This document shows, one piece after another, positions 6,496-7,714 of a stretch of 7,714 nucleotides of DNA (within the stretch, counting starts at the first letter, position 1; the number at the start of each line of letters is the position of its first letter). Below the pieces are notes generated by a model. That model had not been told where the DNA came from, ran no database searches, and saw only the letters and a list, made by a program, of their open reading frames with translations. A program made the position numbers and the translations under genes. Source of the stretch: an uncultured Flavobacteriales bacterium (GTDB lineage: Bacteria; Bacteroidota; Bacteroidia; Flavobacteriales_D; Sanyastnellaceae); assembly GCA_937890245.1 (NCBI GenBank), contig CALACF010000178.1, forward strand, positions 1 through 7,714, given 5' to 3'.

Positions 6496-7714
6496 TCAGG
6501 CAGCCAAGACCCTTGCTGGCAATACAATGTCCCTCAACTTGCTCGTTGCTTTCGACCTCTCCAACACAGCCTCTTCTCTTTGGATAATTTCCGAGAAAGC
6601 CTCCAAGGTGAAAGCACACGAGGCATACGTTGAAGGAAAACCGAATTCCAGCAAGGCACCAGAAATCGAATCCTCCCACGCCAACTCAAAAGGGGACATT
6701 TCCCCGAACAGTCGCTTTGCATGGCGATCAGAAAGTGCGCATATAGCTTCAGCTTCCGGGCGACGAACAGCGACGTAATTCTCCAGTGCCTCATGCTGGC
6801 TCATCGATTCTAAACACTCAGCAAGTACCAGCACGTCCTCCAATCCAGTGTTCAATCCTTGCCCCATAAAGGGCAGGATGGCATGGGCCGAGTCTCCAGC
6901 GAGTACCACCGACCCCTCGGCAGTCCAGTGCGCACATTGCTTTGAGCCCATTGCGCCGGGCTTGGTCCTTTTGAGCTCCCCAAGAGCCTCCCTTCCCAAC
7001 GCGCCTTCCAAAGAAGGGAACCGAGCAAACAAGGAGTTTGAAGCGTTCACATCGAACAAATCTTGAGCGAGCTCTGGCCTGTGCATCACGAACATTCCAC
7101 CACCGCCATCCCGAGAAGGAAATCCACCGACAAGAACTTCGCCATCTGAGAAGTATTGAAACGCATCAGATTGGAAAGGCCACGACGTTAGGTGAAGCTC
7201 TCGGTACACACGGCTTGATTTCTTAAATTCCTCCCCCCCCTCCGCATGCAGCGCAGAGGCAATGCCAGAGCGAACTCCATCAGCGCCTATCAAGAGGTCA
7301 AAGTCCCAAGGGGTAAAAGCATGGGATGCTCCACTTTTCGAATACGCGACGCGCAAGGCGGCATCAACTCCGACGACTTCTGTACCGAGGTGAACATGGA
7401 CATGGGGCAAACGCGCCACTGCGCCTTCGAGAATTTCCTGCAACAATTTTCTTGAGACAGCACCTATTGATCGCCCAGAAACATCGTAAGGTTGAAACTC
7501 TGAGGTAGTTCCGTCCACACGGCCAACGACTGGCGTAGCAATAGAACGAACTGCTTGCTCCAAACCGACCTTACGCAGTGCGGTCCATCCACGCTCGGAG
7601 AGCACCAATTGAAGGGACCTTGCGGCCGTGGCATCTTGTACTTCTTTCTCGGTTCGCTTTTCTAGCAAATCGATGCGGTCATAGTGTTTCGCGAAAACCA
7701 AGGCAGAGAGTAGG
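6496..7714 (-). CDS. Kynurenine 3-monooxygenase-like FAD-dependent monooxygenase, N-terminus beyond the right edge
   Basis: This is a class A flavoprotein monooxygenase most like kynurenine 3-monooxygenase, which uses NADPH and O2 to convert L-kynurenine to 3-hydroxykynurenine in tryptophan breakdown. The frame is open to the right edge. The TTG at 7701 is probably internal, because LLSALVFAKHYDRIDLLEKR reads as the end of the first FAD-binding beta-alpha-beta unit; the GxGxxG loop, some 15-20 residues upstream, is cut off. Counting from 7701: ARSLQLVLSERG (27-38), SRKLLQEIL (83-91), the LLIGADGVRS motif (136-145), and the second FAD motif AGDSAHAILPFMGQGLNTG (268-286). RRPEAEAI follows at 313-320. 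The TGA stop is at 6496-6498, giving about 420 residues in full. A run of eight Gs encodes part of EGGE at 154-157. The family is sure; the exact substrate is less so, and another aromatic hydroxylase is possible. Confidence 0.85.
   Translation of the reverse strand, partial: LLSALVFAKHYDRIDLLEKRTEKEVQDATAARSLQLVLSERGWTALRKVGLEQAVRSIATPVVGRVDGTTSEFQPYDVSGRSIGAVSRKLLQEILEGAVARLPHVHVHLGTEVVGVDAALRVAYSKSGASHAFTPWDFDLLIGADGVRSGIASALHAEGGEEFKKSSRVYRELHLTSWPFQSDAFQYFSDGEVLVGGFPSRDGGGGMFVMHRPELAQDLFDVNASNSLFARFPSLEGALGREALGELKRTKPGAMGSKQCAHWTAEGSVVLAGDSAHAILPFMGQGLNTGLEDVLVLAECLESMSQHEALENYVAVRRPEAEAICALSDRHAKRLFGEMSPFELAWEDSISGALLEFGFPSTYASCAFTLEAFSEIIQREEAVLERSKATSKLRDIVLPARVLAA
7233..7240 (-). 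repeat. G8 homopolymer inside the KMO-like coding region
   Basis: Eight consecutive Cs on the + strand read as G8 in the coding strand, spanning codons for E154-G155-G156-E157 (counted from 7701). The frame is intact across it. A gain or loss of one base would truncate the protein early in its middle section. Such tracts are prone to slippage and also to sequencing error, so the length should be confirmed in reads. Confidence 0.8.

Overview
The window holds the 3' part of a tripartite efflux operon on the + strand. It faces two minus-strand genes: a broken serine hydroxymethyltransferase gene (glyA) and a kynurenine 3-monooxygenase-like flavoprotein gene that runs off the right edge. The organism is a Gram-negative bacterium, because the operon encodes an outer-membrane TolC-type channel and a periplasmic lipoprotein adaptor. 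I lean towards Bacteroidota or a relative. The SHMT wording (HLTHGSPVN, ADISHPAG, HCHIVT) resembles SHMTs of that group from memory, no Shine-Dalgarno sequence is evident at the starts I could inspect, and a TTTG / TAnnTTTG promoter pattern lies before glyA. This assignment is tentative.

Layout. 1-2776: RND inner-membrane pump, with about 100-130 N-terminal residues missing beyond the left edge. 2766-3887: periplasmic adaptor lipoprotein. 3887-5152: TolC-family outer-membrane channel. The three genes overlap by 11 bases and 1 base, so they are surely co-transcribed and probably translationally coupled. Together they would span the envelope and export a substrate that cannot be named from sequence. 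5153-5356: a convergent non-coding gap with a C-rich 9-base tandem repeat (G-quadruplex-capable on the minus strand) and an AT-rich inverted repeat with a C7 loop. 5357-6347 (minus): glyA pseudogene with one frameshift and a lost C-terminal third, ending in unrelated sequence that contains a 20-base-period direct repeat. 6348-6495: short gap with a candidate promoter for glyA. 6496-7714 (minus): the KMO-like monooxygenase, intact apart from the missing N-terminus.

The efflux genes and the minus-strand genes show no functional link. The + strand changes from G-rich to C-rich near position 1.7 kb, inside the RND gene, and stays C-rich or neutral in the later lines I sampled. I found no CRISPR array, tRNA, rRNA, transposase or integrase, and nothing that I can defend as a new system. 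The parts most worth a second look are the decayed glyA with its odd 3' boundary and the structured repeat region between the convergent units.
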